Assembly: GCF_020515695.1 (NCBI RefSeq)
Contig: NZ_JAIWJA010000007.1
Coordinates: forward strand, 1-64,000
Direction of reading: 5' to 3'
Source of the DNA: Pseudomonas sp. MWU16-30317
GTDB taxonomy: Bacteria; Pseudomonadota; Gammaproteobacteria; Pseudomonadales; Pseudomonadaceae
DNA length: 64,000 bases
Shown here: positions 28,001 through 33,830 of the stretch, one piece after another
Position numbering within the stretch: position 1 is the stretch's first letter
How the letters are laid out: the number at the start of each line of letters is the position of its first letter
Program-made: the position numbers and the translations under genes
Notes under the pieces: generated by a model
Databases searched by the model: none
What the model saw: only the letters and a program-made list of their open reading frames with translations
What the model was told of the DNA's origin: nothing

Positions 28001-29177
28001 CATCGGCCAAGGGCTCGCCGGTGACGGCATCGATGATCATCACTGGATGCTCGGGCTGCGGCCAGCCGCAGCTCATCAGGCGCACGCCCTGGCCGACCTT
28101 GGCCTCATGCCGGGCCAGCGCGCTAGCGTCCAGCTGCAACGCATCGATGCCCTGCCCCGGGCGGCTGCCGGTGACGAACAGCGTCGCCTCGGCCAGCCCA
28201 TAACTGGCCAGATAGGCATTGGCATCGAAACCACAGGCGCCGAAACGCTTGGCGAAATCCTGCAGGCTGTCCTGGCGAATCAACTCCGAGCCCGAGAACG
28301 CCACACGCCAGTGCGTCAGGTCCAACCCCGCCAACTTGTTATCCGCGATCCGCTCGACGCACAGGCGATAGGCGAAGTCCGGGCCGCCGCTGATGGTGCC
28401 GCGGTAACGGCTGATCGCGTCAAGCCAGCGCAGCGGCCGTTCGAGGAAGTATTGCGGCGCCATCAGCACCACCGGCACCCCGCTGTAGATGCCCTGCAGC
28501 AGGCCGCCGATCAGGCCCATGTCGTGGTAGAGCGGCAGCCAGCTGACGATCACGTCATCGTTGTCGATCTCGTAGCCCTGGCGGATCAACCAGGCGTTGG
28601 CTTCGAGGTTGCCATTGCTGACCTGCACGCCTTTGGGGGTGGCGGTGGAGCCAGAGGTGTATTGCAAAAAGGCGATGTCTTGCGCACGTGCGCCGTCGCC
28701 GCTCCAGCGCTCGTCCTGTTCGGCGTCGAGCTGATCGACCGCCAGCAGCGTCGGCATGCGGGTGTCGCCTGGCAAGGTCAGCTCGCTCAGGGCCGGCAGC
28801 AACTGCGCGGTGGTGAGGATCAGCCCCGGCTCGGCGTCGTCGATGATCGACAGCAGGCGTTCCAGGTGCTGCGGGCGCATCGACTCCGGCGGATAGGCCG
28901 GCACGGCGATGACACCGGCATACAGGCAGGCGAAAAACGCCGCGACGTAGTCCGGGCCACTGGGCAGCAGCAACAGCGCACGCTCGCCCGGCTCGGCACG
29001 CTGTGTCAGGGCGGCAGCCATGACGCGGGCGCGCTGGTCGAGCTGGCCGTAGGTGAGCACCAGGCCGTCGTCACTGTGGCCATCGAGGAAGCGCAGGGCC
29101 GGCTCATCCGCCCGTGTTGCGGCATGACGCAGCAGTGCGTGAGCCAGAGAAGTCGGGCGTTCGAAGAAGTTGGCCAT
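16044..29177 (-). CDS. pvdL: Pyoverdine chromophore synthetase PvdL
   Basis: This is the conserved first synthetase of pyoverdine assembly, acting in the cytoplasm. Domains in order: an acyl-CoA-ligase-like domain (YTSGSTATPKG about 176) and carrier GGNS (about 628) that load the fatty acyl group; C-A-T for Glu (HHIIADG about 815, YTSGSTG about 1290, GGHSLLA about 1725); C-A-T-E for D-Tyr (HHIVTEG about 1922, YTSGSSG about 2400, GGDSIL about 2794, epimerase HHLAVDG about 2974); and C-A-T for Dab (HHILIDAW about 3442, YTSGSTG about 3925, GGHSLLA about 4312). The last adenylation code reads D-I-W-E-L-T-A-D-D, the Dab code. The length of 4377 exceeds the usual about 4340, and two in-frame REP insertions (24701-24819, 27657-27720) help explain this. 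I prefer the start at 29177 (MANFFERP); 29201 is the alternative. Confidence 0.96.
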   Translation of the reverse strand: MANFFERPTSLAHALLRHAATRADEPALRFLDGHSDDGLVLTYGQLDQRARVMAAALTQRAEPGERALLLLPSGPDYVAAFFACLYAGVIAVPAYPPESMRPQHLERLLSIIDDAEPGLILTTAQLLPALSELTLPGDTRMPTLLAVDQLDAEQDERWSGDGARAQDIAFLQYTSGSTATPKGVQVSNGNLEANAWLIRQGYEIDNDDVIVSWLPLYHDMGLIGGLLQGIYSGVPVVLMAPQYFLERPLRWLDAISRYRGTISGGPDFAYRLCVERIADNKLAGLDLTHWRVAFSGSELIRQDSLQDFAKRFGACGFDANAYLASYGLAEATLFVTGSRPGQGIDALQLDASALARHEAKVGQGVRLMSCGWPQPEHPVMIIDAVTGEPLADGCVGEICSAGPSVAQGYWRNPEASAKAFIPRDGSTWLRTGDLGFMHGGQLYVSGRIKDMLIIRGQNLYPQDIERTVETRIEAVRKGRVAVFAVDASRAEPAPTGNGVGAGAAREAFGIAAEISRRVQKQYATDDLIAAIRAQVAEVHHEAPAVVLLLEPGSLPKTSSGKLQRAACAAQWREGSLPCVAQWQLGEVHTGAVQDQGKALPEHIARLWRETLGVETLEPGASFFAQGGNSIQAIQLIAELRDALRIDLELQTLYVAPDLGAFTAAVQALRADRSASTPQKTPRNSDQPLPQTPAQSRLWLLWQLQPDSPAYNVPGGLRLRGELDRPALTRAFAALVERHEALRTRFYQDGDCCYQRLGDGSEWALQYDDLVGTAPDVATLQNQEAAIPFDLEHGPLLRVRLIRLDDQDHLLLVTVHHIIADGWSFGILLDEFARLYAAFSSGETASVLAPLPINHGDYAAGLSDAALDDAAVSRELAYWRATLGGEHEPLALPLDHPRGLQPSPAERLSRPLPAALGERLQALAKAQGASTFMLLLAAWQLLLQRYSGQADIRVGVPNANRQQRHSQGLVGFLINTQVLRAQIDTRQSFAHLLATVRTRVLEAQANARLDYQQVYAALGDDAGFEVMFNHLQRDTSALRRLPGLFAEELPWHSREAKYDLQLHSEQDQQGRIRLSFDYATQLFERATVERLAEQYVALVQRLCDQPDTALDELASLTDHDAQQLLAWGENPQPAPTWLLPQRLQAQAHATPEDIALVVGARTLSYRALDQLSNHLAQRLREQGIGPEVRVGVLAERSLELMVALVAIVKAGGVYVPLDPDYPRERLQFMLEDSAITLLLGQAQVLQAFEVPDGWSTLSLDAVLDEALLEVPVAAPTLALHADNLAYIIYTSGSTGRPKAVGSTHGALAERLAWMQREYAIGGRDVLLQKAPLSFDVSLWECFLPLIAGSRLVLAGKDEHRDPQRLVQLVREHGVTVVHFVPPLLQLFVDEALVGQCSSLRLLFSGGEALPADLCRRVHERLPQVALHNRYGPTETAINVTHWQCVADDLGQPAPVPSRASLAPTVQGATLQGVTASANPEPDTGGSKAWPRRGLQDHRTPAARIPIGRPLSNVLTQIRDNDWQLSPTGAQGELLLGGTGLARGYLGRPALTAERFLPADGGGRLYRSGDLARWRADGALEYLGRLDEQVKLRGVRIELEEIRNALLEQPGVRQAAVILADGVGGGQLLAYLVAEGEESAAALASRVRTALQQRLPEPMIPAHILRLPALPLSPTGKLDRRALPQPEAALREYRAPRDAREIQLAAIWAQVLELERIGLDDDFFELGGHSLLATRIVSRTRQAFAVDLPLRALFESRRLVDFATWVARAQQDGRVDGQGVIERVDRRQRVALSYSQQRMWFLWQLDPQSPAYNVGGMARLRGTLDVDSLERALQALIQRHESLRTTFPAQDGKPWQQVSSQSDVAMQWLDLSSEPEAHRQVAIQRVAEEQAHAPFDLETGPLLRVCLARSAEREHHLLLTLHHIVTEGWAMDIFARELSALYAAFVDERESPLAPLPVQYLDYSHWHRQWLEGGEMQRQLDYWRAQLGSEQPLLALPSDRPRPAVQSHRGELHRFDLDAELATQVARFNSSRGLTLFMTMSAALAVLLYRYSGQDDLRIGVPLANRIRPESEGLIGAFLNTQVLRIRPHGQMTVSELLAQVRQVAIEGQSHQDVPFDHLVEALQPQRSAAWNPLFQVMCNVQRWEFQQQRELAGGVQVDYLVNDARATKFDLNLEVTDFDAQLRCCLTYSTDLFDAARIQAMAEHWQRLLRSMLADPEQRLSELPLLSADEHQALVASGRGEVLDKVPASVHALFQHQAHATPHGLAVTCAGQSLTYAELNAQANRLAHRLIELGVGPEVRVGLALRRSVDLVVGLLAVLKAGGAYVPLDPEYPLERLRYMIEDSGIAVLLGHDQLLSQLAPLPSHVQPWSLEQQRAGLGAYPSDDLPERSQPQHLAYMIYTSGSSGLPKGVTVEQGPLAMHCLAVGRLFETSPADRELHFYSINFDAASERLLVPLLFGAEVILREQGQWDAEAICALIRDRRINVLGFTPSYGGQLAQWLRSRHEQLPVRLCITGGEALTPDHLHALRESFAPQAVFNAYGPTETVIMPMACAVPQALPAGASSVPIGTVVGARQLYVLDADLAQLPAGAVGELYVGGYGLARGYHSRPGLSAERFVADPFDTQGGARLYRTGDLVSQRADGQLEYLGRIDQQVKVRGFRIELGEIEARLLAHESVREAVVLAVDGPSGKQLVGYLLAEPGLESAALREVLKAHLHNGLPEHMVPTHLLVLERFPLTANGKLDRRALPAPDFSAAQEAYQAPGNAIERGLVEVWQAVLGAARVGIDDNFFALGGDSILSIQVVSRARQRGIHFSAKDLFQHQSVRTLAAASTLSERLSIDQGPVTGATALTPIQHWFFEQQLAAPQHWNQSVLMQALQPLQPALLEQALQALQVHHDALRLSFDHGGKGAPWRAQYRPADSQQPLLWVREASSAEQRLALFEQAQQSLDLQQGPLLRAVLVPGTPERVLLVIHHLAVDGVSWRVLLADLQHLYCQLEQGQAPQLPTKTSALRDWAQRLHSYASSESLREESGWWQTQLQGVDGELPRDFHDTANLERDASSVSVTLDAEVTGRLLHQAPQAYRARTEDLLLSALASTLCAWTGQTSALVQLEGHGREELFDDIDLSRSVGWFTSAYPLRLTPGASTGDTLKAIKEHLRSVPHKGLGYGVLRYLADDASRQAMAALPQARITFNYLGQFDQGFADDALLRPLQEAGGAQHASDAELPNWLSVDGQVYGGELTLRWTFSQQLFDTQTISRLAEAYRRNLVALIDHCLLPESGGVTPSDFPLARLDQAQLDALPLPFKAIEDVFPLTPMQEGLLLHTLLEPGTGIYFMQDRYTIDSALDVERFERAWRAVVARHEALRASFSWNAGEQMLQVIHRGDGDGVEFLDWSALPAEGHQARLQQLLEAERLAGFALLERPPLRLRLIRLAPEQHWFIMSNHHILIDAWCRSILMGDFMVIYQALEQGVDAQLSTPPRYREFIAWLHHQGLESSQRYWRETLAGFARPTLIPSDRPILHDNGGMQVGDVYRRLQPEQGARLRELAQRHQLTVNTFAQAAWALVLRRYSGERDVLFGVTVAGRPASLPQMQECVGLFINSIPLRVRMPDVGQPLRVRGWLQQLFERNLELREHEHLPLVSIQACSELPKGQPLFDSLFVFENAPVDATVLQGAQGLNARSESGRTHTNYPLTVVCYPGDDLGLHLSYDRRFFDVATVERLLGEFQRLLLALVDGFEQDLVALPLLAADEHCFLIEECNQSARDYPLQQGYVPLFEAQVAEHPERIVAVCAGEQWQYAELDRYANRLGQALLAAGVQPDQPVALLAERGLPLLGMIVGSLKAGAGYVPLDPAHPPQRLARILEVSAAPVMVCSAACRAQAEQLLDELSCAGRPRLLVWDEVQEGDGEVAAPGIAVTGQHLAYVIYTSGSTGVPKGVAVNQAGMLNNQLSKVPYLALDEHDVIAQTASQGFDISVWQFLAAALCGARIEIVPDAIAHDPAALLRHVRDTGITVLESVPSLIQGLLAEAPAELERLRWLLPTGEAMPPALARQWLQRYPSVALVNAYGPAECADDVALFRVDAASSAGSYLPIGSATDNNRLYVLDDELHRVALLAQGELFIAGTGVGRGYLRDPARTAASFLPDPFGTGGERLYRSGDLAQRRLDGVLEYVGRVDHQVKIRGYRIELGEIEARLREWPSLRDAAVAVQHAATGQYLVGYVVSDQPSPDWEALKAHLSQSLPDYMVPRHWQALAQLPLNANGKLDRKALPAPDFSATQHYVAPSSELEQTLVQIWSEVLGAPRVGVTDDFFDLGGHSLLATQIASRVQQALQRSVPLRAMFECSTVQALARYIDGLDGSALTEQKVSRIDDLMARLEAL
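24701..24819. repeat. REPIN inside pvdL (Glu adenylation domain)
   Basis: Two inverted REP arms, ggcctcttcgcggccaagcc at the left and ggagcaaggcttgcccgcg at the right, flank a unique spacer. The whole element is translated in frame within PvdL, between the RYGPTE and GELLLGGTG motifs of the first adenylation domain. Confidence 0.85.
27657..27720. repeat. Short REPIN inside pvdL (acyl-ligase domain)
   Basis: Left arm cgcttcgcgagcagcgcccg and right arm gtgggagcgggctctgcccg end in matching cgcttcgcg/cgcgaagcg. It is translated in frame as a Gly/Ala/Pro-rich stretch in the C-terminal part of the acyl-ligase domain, between VAVFAVDA and ISRRVQKQ. Confidence 0.8.
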
Positions 29178-29254
29178 CGCGGTACCTGTCCTCATTTCCA
29201 TGGGTGCGAAACGGCTGACCGGGAACGGGCAACCGTATTTTCATGGAGGTGAAG

Positions 29255-29278
29255 ACGGGTGAGGCGCGAAGAAAATTA
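29255..29278 (-). promoter_or_regulatory. Probable PvdS promoter of pvdL
   Basis: On the minus strand TAATT (29278-29274), a 16-base spacer and CGT (29257-29255) lie about 78 bp upstream of the preferred pvdL start. There is one mismatch to TAAAT. Confidence 0.6.
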
Positions 29279-29360
29279 GCCGGATCGAGTGATGGATGCG
29301 GCGGGACTTATTGGTGGGGTTGGCGGTGGGATTGGCAGTGGTCGGGTCGGCCTCTACGAA

Positions 29361-30140
29361 TCATCCCAGCCCCAGCGACGCCAGTATCTGCGTGCGCAAC
29401 TCCACCAGATACGGATCATCGCGGCGTCGCGGATAGCCCCGCTCCACCACGATCTCGGATTTGACCCGCGCCGGTCGATCGCTGAACACGATGATGCGGT
29501 TGGCCATCAGCAACGCTTCTTCGACGTCATGGGTCACCATCAAGGCGGTATAGCCCTGGCGCTGCCACAGCTCGATCAACTCCTTTTGCATGGCGATGCG
29601 GGTGAGCGAATCGAGTTTGCCCAGCGGCTCATCGAGGATCAGCAAGCGCGGTTCGTTGACCAGCGCTCGGGCCAGGGCCACGCGCTGCGCCATGCCCCCG
29701 GACAACTGCCGTGGCCAGGCGCGGGCGAAGTCGCCCAGATGGACCTTGGCCAATGCCGCGTCCACCCGTTGCTCCTGGCCCTTGAGCACGCCTTGCGCTT
29801 GCAGGCCCAGCGCGACGTTATCCCACACGCGCCGCCAGGGGTAGAGGGTCGGGTCCTGGAACACCACCACCCGGCTCGGGTCCGGGGCGGTGATGGGCTG
29901 GCCGTCGCCGTTGAGGGTGCCGCGATCGGCCGGTTCGAGCCCGGCCACCAGGCGCAGCAAGGTCGACTTGCCGCACCCCGAAGGCCCGAGCAAGGCGACG
30001 AATTCGCCCGGCGCCACGTCGAGGCTGACGTTTTCGAGCACCGGCAACGGGGTGCCGTCGATGTCGAAGGCGTGGCTGAGGTTTTCGATCTGCAGCGCCA
30101 GGCCGCAATCATCTGCTGAGGCTTGTGCCAGGGCTACCAT
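29361..30140 (-). CDS. Sulfonate/nitrate-type ABC transporter ATP-binding protein (SsuB-like)
   Basis: This 259-residue ATPase should power an inner-membrane importer. It shows Walker A GPSGCGKST (about 53-61), the Q-loop VFQDPTLYPW, signature LSGGMAQR, Walker B LLILDEP, and the switch histidine in VTHDVEE. These fit the nitrate/sulfonate/taurine ATPase subfamily. The start overlaps the stop of the upstream permease by 7 bp, so the three genes form one tightly coupled leftward operon (binding protein, permease, ATPase). The divergent SsuD-like monooxygenase at 32494 suggests an organosulfur substrate, but the substrate is not proven. Confidence 0.92.
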   Translation of the reverse strand: MVALAQASADDCGLALQIENLSHAFDIDGTPLPVLENVSLDVAPGEFVALLGPSGCGKSTLLRLVAGLEPADRGTLNGDGQPITAPDPSRVVVFQDPTLYPWRRVWDNVALGLQAQGVLKGQEQRVDAALAKVHLGDFARAWPRQLSGGMAQRVALARALVNEPRLLILDEPLGKLDSLTRIAMQKELIELWQRQGYTALMVTHDVEEALLMANRIIVFSDRPARVKSEIVVERGYPRRRDDPYLVELRTQILASLGLG

Positions 30141-31135
30141 TTCACTGCTCCTTTCTGCCAGGCCAATAGCCGGTCACGAATCTTGAACAAGGCCGAGATC
30201 AGCCCCGAGCACGCCAGCGCCATCAGCAACAGGGCCGCGTACATGTTGGCGTAGGCCGCCCAGCCTTGAGCCCACTGCAGGTACCAGCCGATGCCGGACT
30301 TGACGCCCATCATCTCCGCCACCACCAAGGTCGAGAACGAAGCGCCCAGGCCCATGAACAGGCCGACGAACACATGGGGCAAGGCCGCGGGGATCGCCAC
30401 GCGAAAGATCAGAAAACCGGGCTTGGCGCCCAGGGTGCGGGCCACGTCATAGTAGGCCTTGTCGACACTGGCCACGCCCGACCAGGTCAGCACCGTGACC
30501 GGAAACCAGGTCGCCAGCGCGATCAAGAACACACTGGCGCTCCAGCTGGTCGGGAACAGGAAGAAACACAGCGGCAGCAGCGCCGTCGACGGCACCGGCC
30601 CGAGGATGCGCAACACCGGGTGCAGCCAGTAGCCGATCGCCTGCGACCAGCCGATCGATACGCCGGCGATAAACCCGCAGACCGCCCCCAGCAACACACC
30701 ACTGCCGAGCAACAGGGCGGAGTTCCACAGGCTGTCGAGCAGCCGCGCCCAGTCGTTGAAATACACCGCGATCAATGCCTGGGGCGGCGCGAAGAAAGGC
30801 ACCGGCAGGCGTCCCGATTTGGCCGTCAGCAATTCCCAGATCGCCAGCCCCACGGCCAGGGCGATCAGCCACGGCGCCAGATGGCGCAAGCGCTTGGCCA
30901 GGCGCGGGGTACGGGGCGCCAACAGCGTCAACGCGCCGATGATCACCGCCAGCCCCAGTTCGATATTGGCCAGGCCCACGGTCCACGGCCAGTGGCGCGT
31001 GGCGTCGGGATAGAAGCGCGTCAACAGCGCCGCGGCCAACCAGGCCACTACCACCACCGCCGGCAGCCAGCCGACGGGGGTGGACAGGCTGCGCGGCAGG
31101 CTGACGCTGTGAGTCAGTTCATCAACTGAAGACAT
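30134..31135 (-). CDS. Sulfonate/nitrate-type ABC transporter permease (SsuC-like)
   Basis: This inner-membrane permease of 333 residues has an additional N-terminal pair of hydrophobic segments (about 20-75) before the standard BPD_transp_1 core. The core begins near LIALAVGLAIWELL and includes LLGSGVLLGAVCGF and ATWFPVTVLTWSG. The ATPase-contact loop is seen as DVARTLGAKPGFLIFRVAIPAALPH. It overlaps the binding-protein gene by 14 bp and the ATPase gene by 7 bp. The family imports sulfonates, taurine, nitrate or related small anions. Confidence 0.9.
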   Translation of the reverse strand: MSSVDELTHSVSLPRSLSTPVGWLPAVVVVAWLAAALLTRFYPDATRHWPWTVGLANIELGLAVIIGALTLLAPRTPRLAKRLRHLAPWLIALAVGLAIWELLTAKSGRLPVPFFAPPQALIAVYFNDWARLLDSLWNSALLLGSGVLLGAVCGFIAGVSIGWSQAIGYWLHPVLRILGPVPSTALLPLCFFLFPTSWSASVFLIALATWFPVTVLTWSGVASVDKAYYDVARTLGAKPGFLIFRVAIPAALPHVFVGLFMGLGASFSTLVVAEMMGVKSGIGWYLQWAQGWAAYANMYAALLLMALACSGLISALFKIRDRLLAWQKGAVKW

Positions 31136-32207
31136 CGGCGGTGATCTCCTTGGCGAACGCGACCGCGTCGGTGCTCGAATCGAACACCTCGACAGTTTTC
31201 AGGTCGTTGACGTAGGTGACGATCTCGGTCGACAACGCCTGGCCGACCGCATGATGGCCGTGGGTGTGGTCGTGCATGATTGCCTGCACCTCCGCCGCGT
31301 TGGTGTTGAGGGCGAATTTCTCGAAGCCCTTGGCGACCACGTCCGGGTGCTTCACGGAATAGTCGTGGGCCTCAAGAATGGCCTGAGTCAGGGCCGCTGC
31401 CGCGCGTTTGTCGCCGCGCACCAGGGTGCCGCTGACGCCGACCACACAGCAGGACAGATTGGCGTATTCCTCGGACAGGTTGCTGGCCAGCTCGTGGGCC
31501 TGGCCGCCCTTGATCAGCCGGTACATGAACGGGTCGCTGCCGCTGATCGCTTGCACTTCGCCCTTGTCCAGCGCGGTGCCGAGCAGGTCGGCCGGGTACA
31601 GCTTCCATTCCACGTCCTTGACCGGGTCGACGCCGTGGCGCTGCAGCAGGATGGAGAAGAAGTTGCGGTCCGGGGCCGCCATGTCGGTGACGCCAATCGC
31701 CTTGCCCTTGAGGTCGGCGAGCGAACCGATCGCGCTGCCGTTGGCGCTGAGCAAGCGCATGCAGCCACCGTGGGTACCGGCGGTGAGCTTGACGTCGAAG
31801 CCTTGCTCGAGCGCTTTGAGCCAGCGCAGGGCCATGCCGATGCCGGCGTCGGCCTTGTTGGTGGCGATGGCTTCGAGCAGTACCTCGGTGGAGTTGCCGA
31901 AGTTGACGAACTCGACATCCAGGTTGTGCTTGTTGAAGAAGCCTTCGCTGTGGGCGACCACCACCGGGGCCAGGCACACGGCGTTGAGGTTGATGGCCAG
32001 CTTGAGTTTTTGTGGCGCATCGAGCTTGATGAATTCGCCGGTGCCGTTCGGCTCTGCGCCGGGGGCCGCGTCACCATGGCCCGCGTGGTCGTGCTCGTCG
32101 GCGGCCCAGACGCTGCGAGTCGACAGCAGCAGCGGGCTGGCCAGGGCCACAGCGCCGTAGCCGAGCAGGGTGCGGCGCGACAACGGGTTGATAAGGGTGC
32201 GGACCAT
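31122..32207 (-). CDS. Periplasmic substrate-binding protein of the ABC importer (SsuA/NrtA-like)
   Basis: This 361-residue protein begins with a twin-arginine-like signal (SRRTLLG at about residues 10-16, hydrophobic stretch, then SVWAAD), so Tat export is likely. The mature part is an NMT1/SsuA fold: AINLNAVCLAPVVVAHSEGFF, STEVLLEAIATNKADAG, and LKGKAIGVTDMAAPDRNF. It has two unusual His-rich patches, DEHDHAGHGD directly after the signal and MHDHTHGHH near the C terminus. It is the first gene of the leftward operon. The 286-bp gap to the divergent monooxygenase is AT-rich and holds a perfect CTAAATATTTAG palindrome. Confidence 0.9.
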   Translation of the reverse strand: MVRTLINPLSRRTLLGYGAVALASPLLLSTRSVWAADEHDHAGHGDAAPGAEPNGTGEFIKLDAPQKLKLAINLNAVCLAPVVVAHSEGFFNKHNLDVEFVNFGNSTEVLLEAIATNKADAGIGMALRWLKALEQGFDVKLTAGTHGGCMRLLSANGSAIGSLADLKGKAIGVTDMAAPDRNFFSILLQRHGVDPVKDVEWKLYPADLLGTALDKGEVQAISGSDPFMYRLIKGGQAHELASNLSEEYANLSCCVVGVSGTLVRGDKRAAAALTQAILEAHDYSVKHPDVVAKGFEKFALNTNAAEVQAIMHDHTHGHHAVGQALSTEIVTYVNDLKTVEVFDSSTDAVAFAKEITADVFS

Positions 32208-32493
32208 CGAACATCTCCATATATGACGGGATATGGCTCAATGGCGCCGCTGGTACGGTGGCCCTCAAGCAATTGAATGATTGCTCGCGCGTGGCGAGTC
32301 GGCGCCACCTTAGCACCGGCCACCACATACCTTAAATTCATTTTATGCATATCCTAATACGCTAAATATTTAGTAATTACCTTAAAAGAAAATCGAATTT
32401 CACAGACGCCGCCGATGCTTCTACTGTCATGGCCATTGCCCGGCGCATGCCTGTGTTGCGCCCTATTCGAAGACAGTTCCCAAGGATTCCAGC
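32208..32493. promoter_or_regulatory. Divergent promoter region, ABC importer and monooxygenase
   Basis: This spacer is strikingly AT-rich at 32330-32395. It contains the perfect 12-bp palindrome CTAAATATTTAG at 32362-32373 and ATTCATTTTATGCATATCC just before it. Organosulfur genes in pseudomonads are often CysB-controlled. The palindrome is a candidate operator, but I cannot assign a regulator. Confidence 0.4.
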
Positions 32494-33564
32494 ATGAGCA
32501 TCGAATTCATCGGCTACATCGCCGGTCACCATAGCTCCGAAATCCACCCGCAGGTCGGCCCGGTGCTGCAACCCGAGTACGTCGAGAAGGTCGCCCGTGC
32601 CCATGAAGAGGCCGGTTTCGACCGCGCCCTGGTGGCCTTCCATTCCAACAGCCCGGACAGCACGCTGATCGCCAGCCACGCGGCCAGCGTCACCAAAAAA
32701 CTGCAGTTCCTGATCGCCCACCGCCCCGGTTTCGCGGCGCCGACCCTGGCCGCTCGCCAGTTCGCCACCCTGGACACCTTCAATGGCGGGCGCACCGCCG
32801 TGCACATCATCACCGGCGGTGACGACAAGGAACTGCGTGGCGACGGCAGTTATATCGGCAAGGACGAGCGCTACGCGCGTACCGATGAGTACCTGACCGT
32901 GCTGCGCCAGGAGTGGACCGCCGACAAGCCGTTCGATTTCAAGGGCGAGTACTACCAGTTCGAAGGCGCACACTCGGCGGTCAAGACCGCCAAGCCGATC
33001 CCGTTGTATTTCGGTGGCTCGTCGGATGCCGCGATCGCAGTGGCTGGCAAGCACGCTGACGTCTACGCCTTGTGGGGCGAGACTTACGAGCAGGTGCGCG
33101 AAGTGGTGGCGCGGGTGCGTGCCGAGGCGGCCAAGCATGGTCGTCAGGTGCGCTTCAGCCTCTCGCTGCGGCCGATTCTGGCGGCGACCGAAGATCAGGC
33201 CTGGGCCCGTGCCGAGCGTATTCTGGAGCAGGCCAAGGAAGTAGCCGCGCAAAAAGGCGTGGTGCGCAAGGAGCCGGCCAACGAGGGTTCCAAGCGCTTG
33301 CTGGCAGCTGCCGCACAGGGCTCGCGCCTGGACAAACGCTTGTGGACGGGGGTTGCCGGGCTGCTGGGTGCCAAGGGTAACTCGACGTCGTTGGTCGGGA
33401 CCGCCGAGCAGGTGGCTGAAGCCTTGGTGGATTACTACGATCTGGGGATCACAACCTTTTTGATTCGCGGGTTCGACCCGCTGGAAGATGCCATCGATTA
33501 TGGCCGCACGTTGATTCCGCTGACGCGGCAGTTGATTGCTCAGCGTGAGGCGCAGGTGGCTTGA
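32494..33564 (+). CDS. LLM-class FMN-dependent monooxygenase (alkanesulfonate monooxygenase-like)
   Basis: This 356-residue luciferase-like monooxygenase should use reduced FMN and O2, probably to cleave C-S bonds of sulfonates. It resembles SsuD along its length: FLIAHRPGFAAPTLAARQFATLD, the TGGDDKELRGDG region, PIPLYFGGSSDAAIAVAGKHADVYALWGE, and the C-terminal STSLVGTAEQVAEAL. The ATG is preceded by AAGGA at good spacing. It is divergent from the ABC importer operon, so import and oxidation probably work together. No NADPH:FMN reductase gene (ssuE) is present nearby. The exact substrate is unknown. Confidence 0.88.
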   Translation: MSIEFIGYIAGHHSSEIHPQVGPVLQPEYVEKVARAHEEAGFDRALVAFHSNSPDSTLIASHAASVTKKLQFLIAHRPGFAAPTLAARQFATLDTFNGGRTAVHIITGGDDKELRGDGSYIGKDERYARTDEYLTVLRQEWTADKPFDFKGEYYQFEGAHSAVKTAKPIPLYFGGSSDAAIAVAGKHADVYALWGETYEQVREVVARVRAEAAKHGRQVRFSLSLRPILAATEDQAWARAERILEQAKEVAAQKGVVRKEPANEGSKRLLAAAAQGSRLDKRLWTGVAGLLGAKGNSTSLVGTAEQVAEALVDYYDLGITTFLIRGFDPLEDAIDYGRTLIPLTRQLIAQREAQVA

Positions 33565-33607
33565 GCTGAGACGCCCGGCTTGCCGCGAAGTGTGCAGCGC
33601 CTGAACG

Positions 33608-33705
33608 GGCCTCTTCGCGAGCAAGCTTTGCTCCCACAGGTGTACGCCGCTGGATCTGTCTGCACTGTGGGAGCGAGGTAGCGCGTTCGGCGGCGAAGGG
33701 GCCGG
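33608..33705. repeat. REPIN downstream of the monooxygenase gene
   Basis: Inverted arms gggcctcttcgcgagcaagc and tgtgggagcgaggtagcgcg enclose about 35 bp. The right arm is of a diverged subtype also seen at 58425-58521. Confidence 0.75.
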
Positions 33706-33830
33706 ACCTGGTTGCACAGCATCTTGCGCTCTTGCGCTTTTGCACGAACGTAAAACCTTCCGCCCAGCCCCCCTTTCCCGTAGTCTCACCGCACCTTCCT
33801 TGCGGACCGTGCGGGCATTGTTTCACCACC

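Noticed and set aside
32377..33789. Long minus-strand frame opposite the flavin monooxygenase
   Set aside because: The sense frame matches SsuD-like enzymes along its full length; the antisense frame has no family features.
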